Shown here: positions 26,264 through 35,792 of the stretch, piece after piece
Numbering within the stretch: the first letter of the stretch is position 1
Layout: every line of letters begins with the position of its first letter
DNA from: Flavobacterium sp. 1
GTDB lineage: Bacteria; Bacteroidota; Bacteroidia; Flavobacteriales; Flavobacteriaceae
NCBI RefSeq assembly: GCF_002797935.1
Contig: NZ_PGER01000001.1
Span: 1,860,001 to 1,924,000 of the forward strand
Direction: 5' to 3'
Length of the DNA stretch: 64,000 nucleotides
The notes under the pieces: generated by a model
Seen by the model: the letters and a program-made list of their open reading frames with translations, nothing else
Database searches by the model: none
What the model was told of the DNA's origin: nothing
Program-made: the position numbers and the translations under genes

Positions 26264-27982
26264 TTATTCATTACCCAATCTTTCCATTTGCTGTGCCAGA
26301 TCTTTTTGAGGGATTACAATTTCTACCAGAGTAGGCAGATTTGTTTTTTTCTTAAGTTTAAGAAGCACTTCGTTTAACTCAGTAACTGTTTCTGCCCGGT
26401 AACTATTTGCTCCAAATGCTTTGGCAAGTGCCTGATAATCCCATTTTGGAAGGATATCAAATGCATCAAACTTATGAGATGGTCCTGCTTTAAACGAATC
26501 TATATCTACATAAACCTGCTCTATGGCATATACCCCATTACTCATCACAAAAATTACGGAGTTGATATTGTATTTTACAAGAGTCGAAAGTGACTGTGCG
26601 ATCATCATAAAACCACCATCGCCGGCTACAGTCCAGGCCTGTTTGCCACTCCCAAGCTGAGCACCGGAAGCTGCACCGGTTTCAAAACCAATACACTGCC
26701 AGGCAGCCGAAGAAATATAGGCATTCTGAGATAATCCGTACATATTGGTAGCCACGTACATCGACGAACTTACACCAAAAGTCATTACAATATCTTTCAG
26801 CATTTTCTGCTTTTCCAGAAAAAACACCGTATGTTCAAAAAAGCGGTTAAACGTTATTACTTCGGGTGTTAAATCATATTTAGGATCTGAATTGGATCTC
26901 CATGGCTCAGGGAATTTTGGCTGAACCGGCGCCACCGTTTTTAAAGGATATCCTGAAACTTTTTTAAAACGTTCTGTTAATGCTTCAATAAAGTCTTTTA
27001 GAGTTACATTTTGATAAGTAAAATAACCAACCCGCATTTCCTGCGTAGTCGCCTGAATCATATCCGAAAATTTATTTTCTACCAACCATAAATAATCATC
27101 GGTAATGATCGTTCCTAAAGATAAAATACAATCAGAAGCTTCAACCAACCTGATAACTTCGGGTATTGAGGCCTGATCAGAATAGGTTCCTATAAATTTA
27201 TCTCCTTTCTCCTCCAGTACCGTTTTCCCCAGTGAAGTTGTAGTGTACAACATCCCACTCGCTTTAATAAGCTCTTCTAATTGTTTTGATAAATTGTGTC
27301 GCAAGATCTCTACCCCTGCTAATATTAAAGGAGATTTTGCCTGACTAATTTGAGTCCAGGCCTGAGAAACAGCATTCTCAAGTGCCGCTGTTTCACTCTT
27401 TATTATTTGAGGTTCCAGTTTTTTATTAGAAGGTTTAGGGCAAGGTTCGCCCCAAACCTCTTTATAACATGCTATGTATACAGGGCGCTGGTGTGTAAGC
27501 GCTGCAATAATCAATTTATCGATTTTTTCAGGAGCACCTGCAGAAGTACTCAAGGTCTCGGCAGCAACAGTTACTCTTTCGTAAACTTCCTGATCTGCGT
27601 TGAGATTACCCGTCGAGTGATGATAAAGTACATTGTACATACTCCCAATTTGCCGTGCATCTGCTCCGGGAACAGCGCTGATTACCACAACAGGGCTGCG
27701 CTCTACATATGCTCCCGCAATAGCATTCAATGCACTAAAAGTACTCACCCCATATTGTAAAGACACAGCCGCTAAACCTCGGGTACGTGCATAAGCATCC
27801 GCGGCATAAGAAGCGTCCAATTCGTTAGAAGTTCCAATGGTTTCAATTCCATCAAAGTCTTCTAAAGCCTGTGTAAAATGTTTTACATAATCGCCCGGAA
27901 TTTGAAAAATTTCGGTAACATTTAATTGCTTGAGTCGGGTGAGCAGATAATCTGCAACTGTAAATCCTTTTGTAGGTTTCAT
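26264..27982 (-). CDS. TPP-dependent 2-oxoacid decarboxylase (pyruvate/indolepyruvate decarboxylase-like)
   Basis: 572 residues. The N-terminal pyrimidine-binding domain has the catalytic Glu54 (NELDASYAADAYAR) and the adjacent pair His121-His122 seen in pyruvate and indolepyruvate decarboxylases. The C-terminal domain has the TPP/Mg motif GDGGFMMIAQ with SNGVYAIEQ about 28 residues on; the usual NN is SN here. The expected reaction is removal of CO2 from a 2-oxo acid to give an aldehyde. As the amino-acid oxidase next to it can make that oxo acid, the two probably act in series. The exact substrate is unknown. Confidence 0.9.
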   Translation of the reverse strand: MKPTKGFTVADYLLTRLKQLNVTEIFQIPGDYVKHFTQALEDFDGIETIGTSNELDASYAADAYARTRGLAAVSLQYGVSTFSALNAIAGAYVERSPVVVISAVPGADARQIGSMYNVLYHHSTGNLNADQEVYERVTVAAETLSTSAGAPEKIDKLIIAALTHQRPVYIACYKEVWGEPCPKPSNKKLEPQIIKSETAALENAVSQAWTQISQAKSPLILAGVEILRHNLSKQLEELIKASGMLYTTTSLGKTVLEEKGDKFIGTYSDQASIPEVIRLVEASDCILSLGTIITDDYLWLVENKFSDMIQATTQEMRVGYFTYQNVTLKDFIEALTERFKKVSGYPLKTVAPVQPKFPEPWRSNSDPKYDLTPEVITFNRFFEHTVFFLEKQKMLKDIVMTFGVSSSMYVATNMYGLSQNAYISSAAWQCIGFETGAASGAQLGSGKQAWTVAGDGGFMMIAQSLSTLVKYNINSVIFVMSNGVYAIEQVYVDIDSFKAGPSHKFDAFDILPKWDYQALAKAFGANSYRAETVTELNEVLLKLKKKTNLPTLVEIVIPQKDLAQQMERLGNE

Positions 27983-28073
27983 TTTTTTACTATTCTAAAT
28001 TAAGCGTTGTATTTGTTTTCGGCTATAGATTCCTTCGTTCTTACTCTTTTGAAGACATCTTAATTCCAGTATT

Positions 28074-29429
28074 TTAAATTTTTATACGCACTAGTAAACT
28101 GCCAATGTTATCGGCTAATCCAGCTCCGTATTCAGCATTTAAATCATCGTTGATACATAATTTCAATGCTCCGCTTTGTCCTGCAGGAGTTGTAACCGGT
28201 CCATCTCCAATTAAGAATGGTGCATTAGTACCAACTTGTCCTATAAGTGCCCCCATATTTACATTTTGAACCGGATAGCCAGGTTGTGTTACAATAATAT
28301 TAGGACATCCATTTGCTCCGTACAGATTACCGCCATTTGTAGCAGGATCTGCAGTCCATTGACCTGACTTGTAGCTTACAGTTATCGGATTCCCTGGTTG
28401 TACAGTAACTCCTGTATCCTGCCATGGCTGATTTGCATTAACGGGAACAAACGTTTCTACTAGCTGTAAGGTATTGGCATCAATATGTGAAAATTGGGTT
28501 TGTACACCATTAATTATAAATTCTAAAATGATATTTTGAATGTATTGTAACTGAACTGTTCCGTTACTCAAAGTTTCAACATACCAGGTGGTGTTCATTG
28601 AAATCACTTTTCCAAAAGAATTTTCAAAATTGATATTACTTACGGCACCTCCATGATTAGTAGTGCTAACATTTATACTTGAATAACTGGAAACAGTAAC
28701 GCCATTAGCATTCAATGAATTCAATTGCTGAGTCAAATAGGTTGACGGATCGATAATAGAAGGATCTGTAAATGGCAGCTGAGTTCTGTCGGCGGTTGGA
28801 AAAACCGGATTTCCTGTTCCGGAAACAACTGGTCCTCCCGTCATCAAAACTGAAACACCATGAGGTACCGAAATTTGTTTGTTATATTGAGTTGCTGGAT
28901 TTTGTACAGGAATTGGATTTGTGACTGGCACATTACCTGGTCCATAAGGTCCTTCTACTTGATTTTGTATTACATGATAAAGCCAAGTGCCGTTTTCAGC
29001 ATGAATCAGGGTGTTTTGAATTGGCTGCGCTCCGCTTGGATCGGCATTGTCTGCGATATACACTCTTTGTTCATAAAATAAAACCGAGCTTGCCTGTGTA
29101 TATTTGCCTTCTCTATTTGGCGCTCCACCAGCTATAGCCGAAAATGAAATTTCTTCAAAATAGGGAAAATTTTTAGTGATGTAACCATTTGGAGCATCTG
29201 CCTGAGGCAAAGGCATAACATTGTAGCCTGAAGCATCAGCTCCAGTAGGACTGTTCCAGGTACCAATAAAACTATTTAAAAGTCCAAGATTATCAGTTCC
29301 AATAACTGGCGGCTGATTAGTTGTTGTTACAAGCGGAGTTGTAATGTTTGGAATTACTGCTACTGTTGCAGCTGCTTGTTGAGCCTGATAAGGGCATGTT
29401 TGCTGTTTTAAACCGATTGAATTTTCCAT
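28074..29429 (-). CDS. beta-barrel plus LecA/PA-IL-like lectin domain protein, first gene of the MNIO operon
   Basis: 451 residues without a signal peptide. Residues about 45-170 look like a lipocalin- or nitrobindin-like beta-barrel (LNSFIGTWNSPTGADASGYN, YFEEISFSAI, SSVLFYEQRVYI, LIHAENGTWLYH). The last 100 residues resemble the galactose-binding lectin PA-IL/LecA: ITVSYKSGQW, a GALIGQVGTNAPFLIG strand pair and INDDLNAEYGAGLADNIGSLLV near the calcium and sugar site. The middle is rich in Asn, Thr and Pro. It is separated from the decarboxylase gene by 91 bases and is the promoter-proximal gene. Its role could be ligand carriage or product binding. The two domain calls come from patterns only. 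Confidence 0.65.
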   Translation of the reverse strand: MENSIGLKQQTCPYQAQQAAATVAVIPNITTPLVTTTNQPPVIGTDNLGLLNSFIGTWNSPTGADASGYNVMPLPQADAPNGYITKNFPYFEEISFSAIAGGAPNREGKYTQASSVLFYEQRVYIADNADPSGAQPIQNTLIHAENGTWLYHVIQNQVEGPYGPGNVPVTNPIPVQNPATQYNKQISVPHGVSVLMTGGPVVSGTGNPVFPTADRTQLPFTDPSIIDPSTYLTQQLNSLNANGVTVSSYSSINVSTTNHGGAVSNINFENSFGKVISMNTTWYVETLSNGTVQLQYIQNIILEFIINGVQTQFSHIDANTLQLVETFVPVNANQPWQDTGVTVQPGNPITVSYKSGQWTADPATNGGNLYGANGCPNIIVTQPGYPVQNVNMGALIGQVGTNAPFLIGDGPVTTPAGQSGALKLCINDDLNAEYGAGLADNIGSLLVRIKI

Positions 29430-30281
29430 TTTTTTTTATATTATTTGGTCCCTACTCATAAAACTTTTCAGGTTAGTTACGTCTCGTTTATTAAAAAAAT
29501 TCTGGGTTGTACTTTACTTATGATTCTTATTACTATACTATAAAACCTAAAAATTTACAACTGCTATAAAAAACAATTAGGTTGATACTTTTTAAAGTAT
29601 TAATTAAAAAACATATTTTGTAATCCCAGTTTTTCTATTATAAAATTACTATGATACCATAGCTCAAATTAAAAAAAGGTATGAGTGCCAAATTTTTATC
29701 CATGAAAGGTCGGAATAACAGCATAATAATATCATTTCTATGCTTTTTGGAGTATCAAATCTTATTTAAACATACTTAATCCAAATAATAAGACAACAGG
29801 CTGACCACAGAAAATATTAAAATGAGTATTATCAAAGAGTTAGTAAACTTTATATGTGATATTTGAGATCGTAAGTTCCTGTTTAAAAGATTTTTGTAGT
29901 GTGATGCATTATATCATCGATTCTTTTCCTCTAGCAGTTTGCAACAATATGTGAATTACAAATTGCAAAATTGTTACAGATAAGAAATGCAGAGGTTACA
30001 CCACTTATTTGTTCTGGACAATTATCCTGTTAAGATATCTTATAGATTAGAATCTTTATTGTGATACTTTAACTCTAATAATTTATTCTCTTAAGAACTG
30101 AGATTAACCATAAAAAGAAGATTTTTGAAAATGCATAAATTAAAAGAAGCTGAAGTGAAATAGACATAGCAAACCCTTAATAAAATATGAAAAACCTCCA
30201 AAATCAATAACTTTGGAGGTTTGTAATTTTAACGCCAATAGGAACTTAATTTGGTGTCATTATAAAATGTGGGTTAGTCAT
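29430..30281. other. intergenic region upstream of the MNIO operon
   Basis: 852 AT-rich bases. It should contain the promoter of the seven-gene operon near 29430-29700, but I could not identify a clear TAnnTTTG box. No credible ORF or RNA was seen. The hairpin at 30192-30222 marks the end of the efflux operon. Confidence 0.5.
30192..30222. terminator. terminator after the RND efflux operon
   Basis: AAACCTCCAAA (30192-30202) and TTTGGAGGTTT (30212-30222) are exact reverse complements with a 9-base loop. It lies 60 bases downstream of the RND stop on the minus strand. Confidence 0.75.
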
Positions 30282-33200
30282 TTAATTTTCATTTTCGATA
30301 CTTGGAGGCATCAATTTATACATCACAGGAGTTACAATTCTTGAAAGAATCGTAGAGCTTATAAGTCCTCCAATTAATACAATTGCCAGTGGAGCAATCA
30401 AAGGATTTGAGTTCAATGCAAGAGGAATAAGCCCACAGATTGCCGTGATGGAAGTTAGTACCACCGGTAAAAAGCGGGTTTCTCCGGCAATAGCAATGGC
30501 TTCATCAATTGAATGTCCTTCTTGTCGTAATTGATTGGTAAAATCTACCAAAAGCAGTGAGTTTTTAACCTGAATACCGGAAAGACCGATAAAACCAATA
30601 ATCGCTACCAATGACATAGGACTTCCGGTAATAAGCAGTAATACGACACCTCCTAAAACTCCTAACGGGATGATAGAAAGTACAATTATTATTCCTTTGA
30701 ATGTTTTGAACTGCAATAGCAATACTCCAATAAAAAGGAATGTACTTAAAATAATTACCGCAAGGAAATTACCTCCCAATGCATCACCTTCAGATTCTTT
30801 TTCTCCTGATAATTTATAATAATATCCCTTTGGCATTTTTAGTTTATCCAATTTAGGTATAATATGCACCAGCAGATCATTAGCATAATAACCCTTTCCT
30901 GATAATGCAGTAACTTTTGAAAAACGCGATTTATTGAAATGATTAATTGTTGTTGGCGAAGTTTCAAAAGAGATTGTTGCAATTTGGTTCAGCGCTACAG
31001 GTGTTCCCTGAATATTATTTACATACAAATTTTTAAGCGCATCAAGATTCGAAAATTTATCTCTCGGCAGTGTGAGCGTAACATTTCTTGCATCACCACG
31101 GTCATCTATGTAATCTCCCACGGTTAATCCTGCTACTGCAAGACGAATTACCTTATCAACCTCGCTTGTTAAAACGCCAAGTGTTCTTGCTTTTTCTTTA
31201 TTGATTTTTACCTTGACATCAGTTTTATATGTATTCAATTCGTTATTGATGTATACGGTACCTTCCTGATTTCGTAAAATATTCTCTACCTGAGATGAAA
31301 GCTGACGCAAAACCTTTTGGTCTTCGCCAAATAAACGAACCACGATATTGGCTTCAAGAGGCGTTCCCTGCTCAAAGTCTTTTACCTCTACTTTAGCATA
31401 GGGCATCGTCTTAAATTTATCTCTCAATTTTTCAATCAAAGCTGTTTTTTCAGTAGGTTTCGCTTCATCTTCCAATTGAACAAAAATCTGTGCAAAATCA
31501 GGCTTTCTGTCTTGTGGATGCACATTATAATAAATTTGTGGGTTCCCTTTACCGACATTGGCTGTATAAAACGCAATTTCTTTATGGTTTTTTAACTCTG
31601 CTTCCACAATTTTTGTCACCCTGTCACTCTCTGATATATTTGCCTGCAGTGGCATTTTTATATTGATTAAAAACATTGGCTTTTCAGAAGTTGGGAATAA
31701 TTTAAATCCGGTTGCCTTAAACAATCCAAAAGCGGTAATGCTTAAAAATATTGATATAGCAATAGTTGTTCTTGGAAATTTTAAAGCTTTAGGCATTATA
31801 TTCCTGTAACTTCTGGTAAGGAATTTTTGCAGATACTGCAGAAAAATGTTTCCTTCACCGTGCTCGTGTGTTTTTAGAAATCTGCTTCCCAAAAACGGAA
31901 CTAATGTCAAAGCTACAATCATAGAAGCCAATACACTTGTAATAACTGCCATTGGAAGGCTTCTGATAAATTCACCCGAAACATCAGGAAGAAAAACCAA
32001 TGGTAAAAAAGCAATGACAAGTGTTGCTGTACATCCCACAACTGCAATTCCTATTTGTTTTGTACCTTTTAAAACCGCATCCATTTTAGAATGACCTTCA
32101 CGAAGCCAACGTTCGATGTTTTCTACAACTACAATACTGTCGTCCACCAATAATCCTAAAGCTACCACTAATCCAACAATACTTAACTGGTTTAAGGAAT
32201 ACCCTAAAGCATTCATTGCGATCAGTCCCAAAGCCAATGATAATGGTATCGAGATCATAACAATTAGAGATGCTCTTGACCCTAACGGCAACAATGTGAT
32301 AATTACCAAAATGATCGCAAGTGCAAAATCAAAACCCAAATGCCCTAAACGCTGTGATACCATATTGGCCTGATCAAAGCTTTTAACCAGCTTGATGTTT
32401 TGTGGTAAGTCTTTCGAAAATTCTTCTACGATTGGTGAAAATTCTTTCTGAACATCGGTAATATTTACATTGTCCTTCATTCCGGCAGTAACCAAAACAC
32501 ATCGGTGTCCGTTGATACGGGTAATATGATCTACTGTTTGAGATTTGTAGCCTACTTCGGCAACATCTTTCATATAGATTATTTTTCCGTTTGCATTATA
32601 AATGACTGTATTGGCAACATCTTCTGCGTTCTTAAATTTACCGCTGGTTTTAACATTAAAGACTTTACTGTCAAGATCGATGCTTCCTCCCGGAATATCG
32701 GCGGCTTCACTTTGTAAACTTCCCATCACGAGATTTAACGGAATTTTTAATTGTGCCAGTTTATCCAATTGCAAATCAATACGAATTTCCTGTTCAGGAA
32801 TTCCAAAGTATTTGACATTCTTAAGATTGGTTATTTTTTCTAATTTTGTTTTCAGTTTATCAGCCTCATCACGCAATTTTTTGTCGGAAGCATTTTCTGA
32901 AACTAAAGCCACCTGAAGAATTTTCACATCAGATGATGCAATTTTCTCCGTTTTGATCTGATAAATATCTTTTGGAAGTTCACTGCTTTTTAGCGCATTC
33001 ATTTCAGTAGAAATCTCCTGATATTTATTATCGACGTCTACGCCATATTTAAATTTTACCTGAAAAGCGGCTACACCATCTTCTACTGTAGTTAATATTT
33101 TATCAATGTTTTCAAGTCCGTAAATTTTATTTTCGATAGGTTTTACGACTTGTTCCTCCATATCTTTTGGACTCGTCCCCGGATAAATAACCGTGATAAG

Positions 33201-33335
33201 ATATTGGGGCGGATGAGTGGAAGGGTCTTCTGATCTCGGCATCGAAAATAAGGTAAGATAACCCACAACGGCCACCAGAAGAAATATGATCAGCGTAAAC
33301 TGATAATTTTTAACGGCAAAGTTTGTAATCTTCAT
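30282..33335 (-). CDS. RND-family multidrug efflux transporter, inner-membrane pump
   Basis: 1017 residues, with twelve membrane helices and two large periplasmic loops expected. RND markers include the N-terminal FAVKNYQFTLIIFLLVAVVGYLTL, the TM4 pair of acidic residues in VGLVVALGLLVDDSIVVVENIERW, and IGFIGLSGIQVKNSLLLVDF in the second half. It exports hydrophobic or toxic compounds using the proton gradient. It is coupled to the membrane-fusion gene (8-base gap) and to tolC. It belongs to the HAE1-like group. Substrates are unknown. Confidence 0.95.
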   Translation of the reverse strand: MKITNFAVKNYQFTLIIFLLVAVVGYLTLFSMPRSEDPSTHPPQYLITVIYPGTSPKDMEEQVVKPIENKIYGLENIDKILTTVEDGVAAFQVKFKYGVDVDNKYQEISTEMNALKSSELPKDIYQIKTEKIASSDVKILQVALVSENASDKKLRDEADKLKTKLEKITNLKNVKYFGIPEQEIRIDLQLDKLAQLKIPLNLVMGSLQSEAADIPGGSIDLDSKVFNVKTSGKFKNAEDVANTVIYNANGKIIYMKDVAEVGYKSQTVDHITRINGHRCVLVTAGMKDNVNITDVQKEFSPIVEEFSKDLPQNIKLVKSFDQANMVSQRLGHLGFDFALAIILVIITLLPLGSRASLIVMISIPLSLALGLIAMNALGYSLNQLSIVGLVVALGLLVDDSIVVVENIERWLREGHSKMDAVLKGTKQIGIAVVGCTATLVIAFLPLVFLPDVSGEFIRSLPMAVITSVLASMIVALTLVPFLGSRFLKTHEHGEGNIFLQYLQKFLTRSYRNIMPKALKFPRTTIAISIFLSITAFGLFKATGFKLFPTSEKPMFLINIKMPLQANISESDRVTKIVEAELKNHKEIAFYTANVGKGNPQIYYNVHPQDRKPDFAQIFVQLEDEAKPTEKTALIEKLRDKFKTMPYAKVEVKDFEQGTPLEANIVVRLFGEDQKVLRQLSSQVENILRNQEGTVYINNELNTYKTDVKVKINKEKARTLGVLTSEVDKVIRLAVAGLTVGDYIDDRGDARNVTLTLPRDKFSNLDALKNLYVNNIQGTPVALNQIATISFETSPTTINHFNKSRFSKVTALSGKGYYANDLLVHIIPKLDKLKMPKGYYYKLSGEKESEGDALGGNFLAVIILSTFLFIGVLLLQFKTFKGIIIVLSIIPLGVLGGVVLLLITGSPMSLVAIIGFIGLSGIQVKNSLLLVDFTNQLRQEGHSIDEAIAIAGETRFLPVVLTSITAICGLIPLALNSNPLIAPLAIVLIGGLISSTILSRIVTPVMYKLMPPSIENEN

Positions 33336-33343
33336 AATGCTAA

Positions 33344-34387
33344 TTATTTAATGATCTTGATTGTTGATTGTTCGTTTAGATAAGCACTGTTGGATATCAC
33401 TATCTGATCAGTTTTCTGAAGTCCGTCTTTTATGAATACCTTGTTATTTTCAAACTTATTAATCGTAACTGGCTGACGTTTTACTTTGTTATTTTCTACT
33501 ATAAATACAAAGGCTTTGTTACCATCGGCTTCAATAAGCGAATTATAAGGGATGATGATAAAATCTTCTGCATTTTCTGCTTTAATTTCTGCTTTCCCGA
33601 ACATACCAACTGCCGGTTTACTGTTTTTCATATTCAGTTTCAATTCCACCTGAAAAGAGCCTAATGCTGTATCTGCAGATTGTGACTTTCGAAAAACAAA
33701 AGCATCAAAGTGCTCTTCGGGATAACCATCAAGAGTAACAACTGCTTTCTGACCAATTTTTGTTGATGCCCATTCCTTATCTGTCAAACCGATTTTTAAT
33801 AAATAGTTGTTATTTTGATTTGTTTCATTTATTGCCAAAATCGGAGATCCGGCACTAACAACTTCCCCTTCATTAGCGATCTTACTGGCTACAAAACCAT
33901 CGGCAGAAGCATATATTTTAGCGTAACGCGCATTAAAAGCAACAGCATCTTTCTGCTTTCTGGCAATGTCCAGACCTGTTTTTGTATTTTGAAGCTGTTC
34001 TAAGGTGTACACACTGTCTTTGTACAAATTATTGGCACGGTTGTAATCACGTTCGTATTTTTTTACATTCAAATCCGTTTGATTTAAACCGGCATTAATT
34101 TCAGTTGCATCCAATGCTGCCAAAAGTTGGCCTTTTTTAAAAAACTGACCTTCCTCTACATATATTCGACTCACTACACCGCCTATTTTAAAACCATAAT
34201 TGGCTTGGTTTTCTGTTGTTACCAATCCTGATGCACTTATATTATTTGCGAGTGCCAAAGATTGAACTGTTGCTGTTTTGATTGGAATAATATCAGCAGT
34301 TTCGAATGGAGTATGTTCTTTTTTTTCTTCTTTACACGCATAAAAAAGAGGAAAGGCAAGAAGAAATATTGCTATTGATTTTTTCAT
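33344..34387 (-). CDS. RND efflux membrane-fusion lipoprotein
   Basis: 347 residues. A lipoprotein signal ends FYAC (Cys18). Next come a lipoyl-like half (GFKIGGVVSRIYVEEGQFFKKGQLLAALD), a helical hairpin (about 95-150), the second lipoyl half (IYASADGFVASKIANEGEVVSAG) and a beta-barrel ending VFIKDGLQKTDQIVISNSAYL. It links the RND pump to TolC in the periplasm. It sits between tolC and the pump gene. Confidence 0.94.
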   Translation of the reverse strand: MKKSIAIFLLAFPLFYACKEEKKEHTPFETADIIPIKTATVQSLALANNISASGLVTTENQANYGFKIGGVVSRIYVEEGQFFKKGQLLAALDATEINAGLNQTDLNVKKYERDYNRANNLYKDSVYTLEQLQNTKTGLDIARKQKDAVAFNARYAKIYASADGFVASKIANEGEVVSAGSPILAINETNQNNNYLLKIGLTDKEWASTKIGQKAVVTLDGYPEEHFDAFVFRKSQSADTALGSFQVELKLNMKNSKPAVGMFGKAEIKAENAEDFIIIPYNSLIEADGNKAFVFIVENNKVKRQPVTINKFENNKVFIKDGLQKTDQIVISNSAYLNEQSTIKIIK

Positions 34388-34404
34388 AATTATTATTTTT
34401 TGGA

Positions 34405-35748
34405 TTATTTAAAAGTAAAAGTTGCATTGGCTCTTTCTAATTCTGCAAAAGCGATCCAGGAATTATAAAGGGCAATATTGGTGTTGAGCTGGGCGTTTAC
34501 CCATTGATTTTGTGCATCCAGAAGTTCAATGTATATAGCCTGACCTTCCTTGTACAATTTGGTTATATCCTCATTATATTTTTTGGCGGATTCTTTTTGA
34601 TTTTTATCAGCATAGAATTGTTCCAAAGCTGATTTTAAATTATTCTGGGAAACCTGAAACTGAAGTAATAACTGCTGTTTTACATTATCAATCTGCGAAC
34701 TAATTTTTTTACTGTCTTCTTCAGTTTGTTTGAGTTTGAATTTATTTTTGTTGCCAGAAAAAATATTCCATTCTAAACCTACTCCTGCAAAATAGTAGCG
34801 TGACTGTTTATTTACTTCAAAATCAAAATCCTGAATTCCAAAATCAGCAAAACCGTTTACCTTTGGAAACCAATACGACTGCGTAAGTTTGCTTACATTA
34901 TCGTTTATTTCTTTTGCCTGAGTAAGCTTTTGTAATTCTTCCCTGTTTTGAGTATTCTCTGAAACAGCGTCAATTGGTGGAGTTTCATTTTCATCGACTT
35001 CAATTACAGTATCCAGCTTTTCATTAAGCAAAAAGTTAAAATAAGATTGGGCATTATTACTGTTTTGCTTTGCCGTTTCAAGATTTGCCTGTATACGGAT
35101 TACCTCATTATCACTTCGTAAAACAGCCGTACGGTTAATCTTTTCATTTTTAAATAAGGATTTGTTTACTCGTTGATTTTCCTTAACCAATGCTAAAGCA
35201 TCCTGATAAATTTTAATTCCTTCAACCGATTGGAGGTATTTGTAGTAAGCTATTTTTATTTCCTTGACTAATTCCCTTTGATATATTTCCAGCTCAATTT
35301 TTTGTAATGAAGTCTGCTGATTTTTAATTCTCTTGTTGTAGATAATTTCAAAATTCAGCAAAGGCATTGTGGTATGAATTTTAGCATCATAGAAATTATC
35401 CGGATTAATTAGAACAGACTGATTCTCCAGAGTCGGAAAAGCATTCGAATTTGTAATTTGATTCAAAGTATTGTATACCGGATTCAGCATATCACCTATG
35501 GGAATATCAATTGTTCTTCCTCCTTCGGCCTTGGTATAACTTCCATTTAAGGAAACCGTAGGATAGAACAAGGATCTCGCTTCTTTTAAGGCATACATAC
35601 TTTTGTTAATATCAAAGTTATGTTGCTTTATTACTTCGTTATTTTTTAGCCCGACTTCAATATAGCCGTCAAGCTTACTCTGTGAATATCCCAGATATCC
35701 AAATAAAATTAGTGTCAGAGTCAGTGTTTTTCTCATCATATTATACAT
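34405..35748 (-). CDS. TolC-family outer membrane efflux protein
   Basis: About 447 residues. The N-terminal signal is MRKTLTLTLILFGYLGYSQ; ATGs at 35739 and 35736 are equally plausible starts. Two outer-membrane efflux repeats rich in long helices follow (MYALKEARSLFYPTVSLNGSYT, and a second unit near QSYWFPKVNGFADFGIQ). It forms the trimeric outer-membrane exit duct for the pump. It is the first structural gene of the operon and has a TetR-type operator (35760-35772) just ahead of the start. Confidence 0.93.
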   Translation of the reverse strand: MYNMMRKTLTLTLILFGYLGYSQSKLDGYIEVGLKNNEVIKQHNFDINKSMYALKEARSLFYPTVSLNGSYTKAEGGRTIDIPIGDMLNPVYNTLNQITNSNAFPTLENQSVLINPDNFYDAKIHTTMPLLNFEIIYNKRIKNQQTSLQKIELEIYQRELVKEIKIAYYKYLQSVEGIKIYQDALALVKENQRVNKSLFKNEKINRTAVLRSDNEVIRIQANLETAKQNSNNAQSYFNFLLNEKLDTVIEVDENETPPIDAVSENTQNREELQKLTQAKEINDNVSKLTQSYWFPKVNGFADFGIQDFDFEVNKQSRYYFAGVGLEWNIFSGNKNKFKLKQTEEDSKKISSQIDNVKQQLLLQFQVSQNNLKSALEQFYADKNQKESAKKYNEDITKLYKEGQAIYIELLDAQNQWVNAQLNTNIALYNSWIAFAELERANATFTFK

Positions 35749-35759
35749 TGTTTTTTAAT

Positions 35760-35772
35760 TGAACGTTGTTCA
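35760..35772. promoter_or_regulatory. TetR-type operator before the efflux operon
   Basis: TGAACGTTGTTCA, a palindrome with TGAAC/GTTCA arms. It matches TGAACAATGTTCA at 36447-36459 in front of tetR at 11 of 13 positions. It lies 12-24 bases upstream of the tolC ATG used here. Confidence 0.75.
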
Positions 35773-35792
35773 TTTTTTAAATCAAAAAATTT

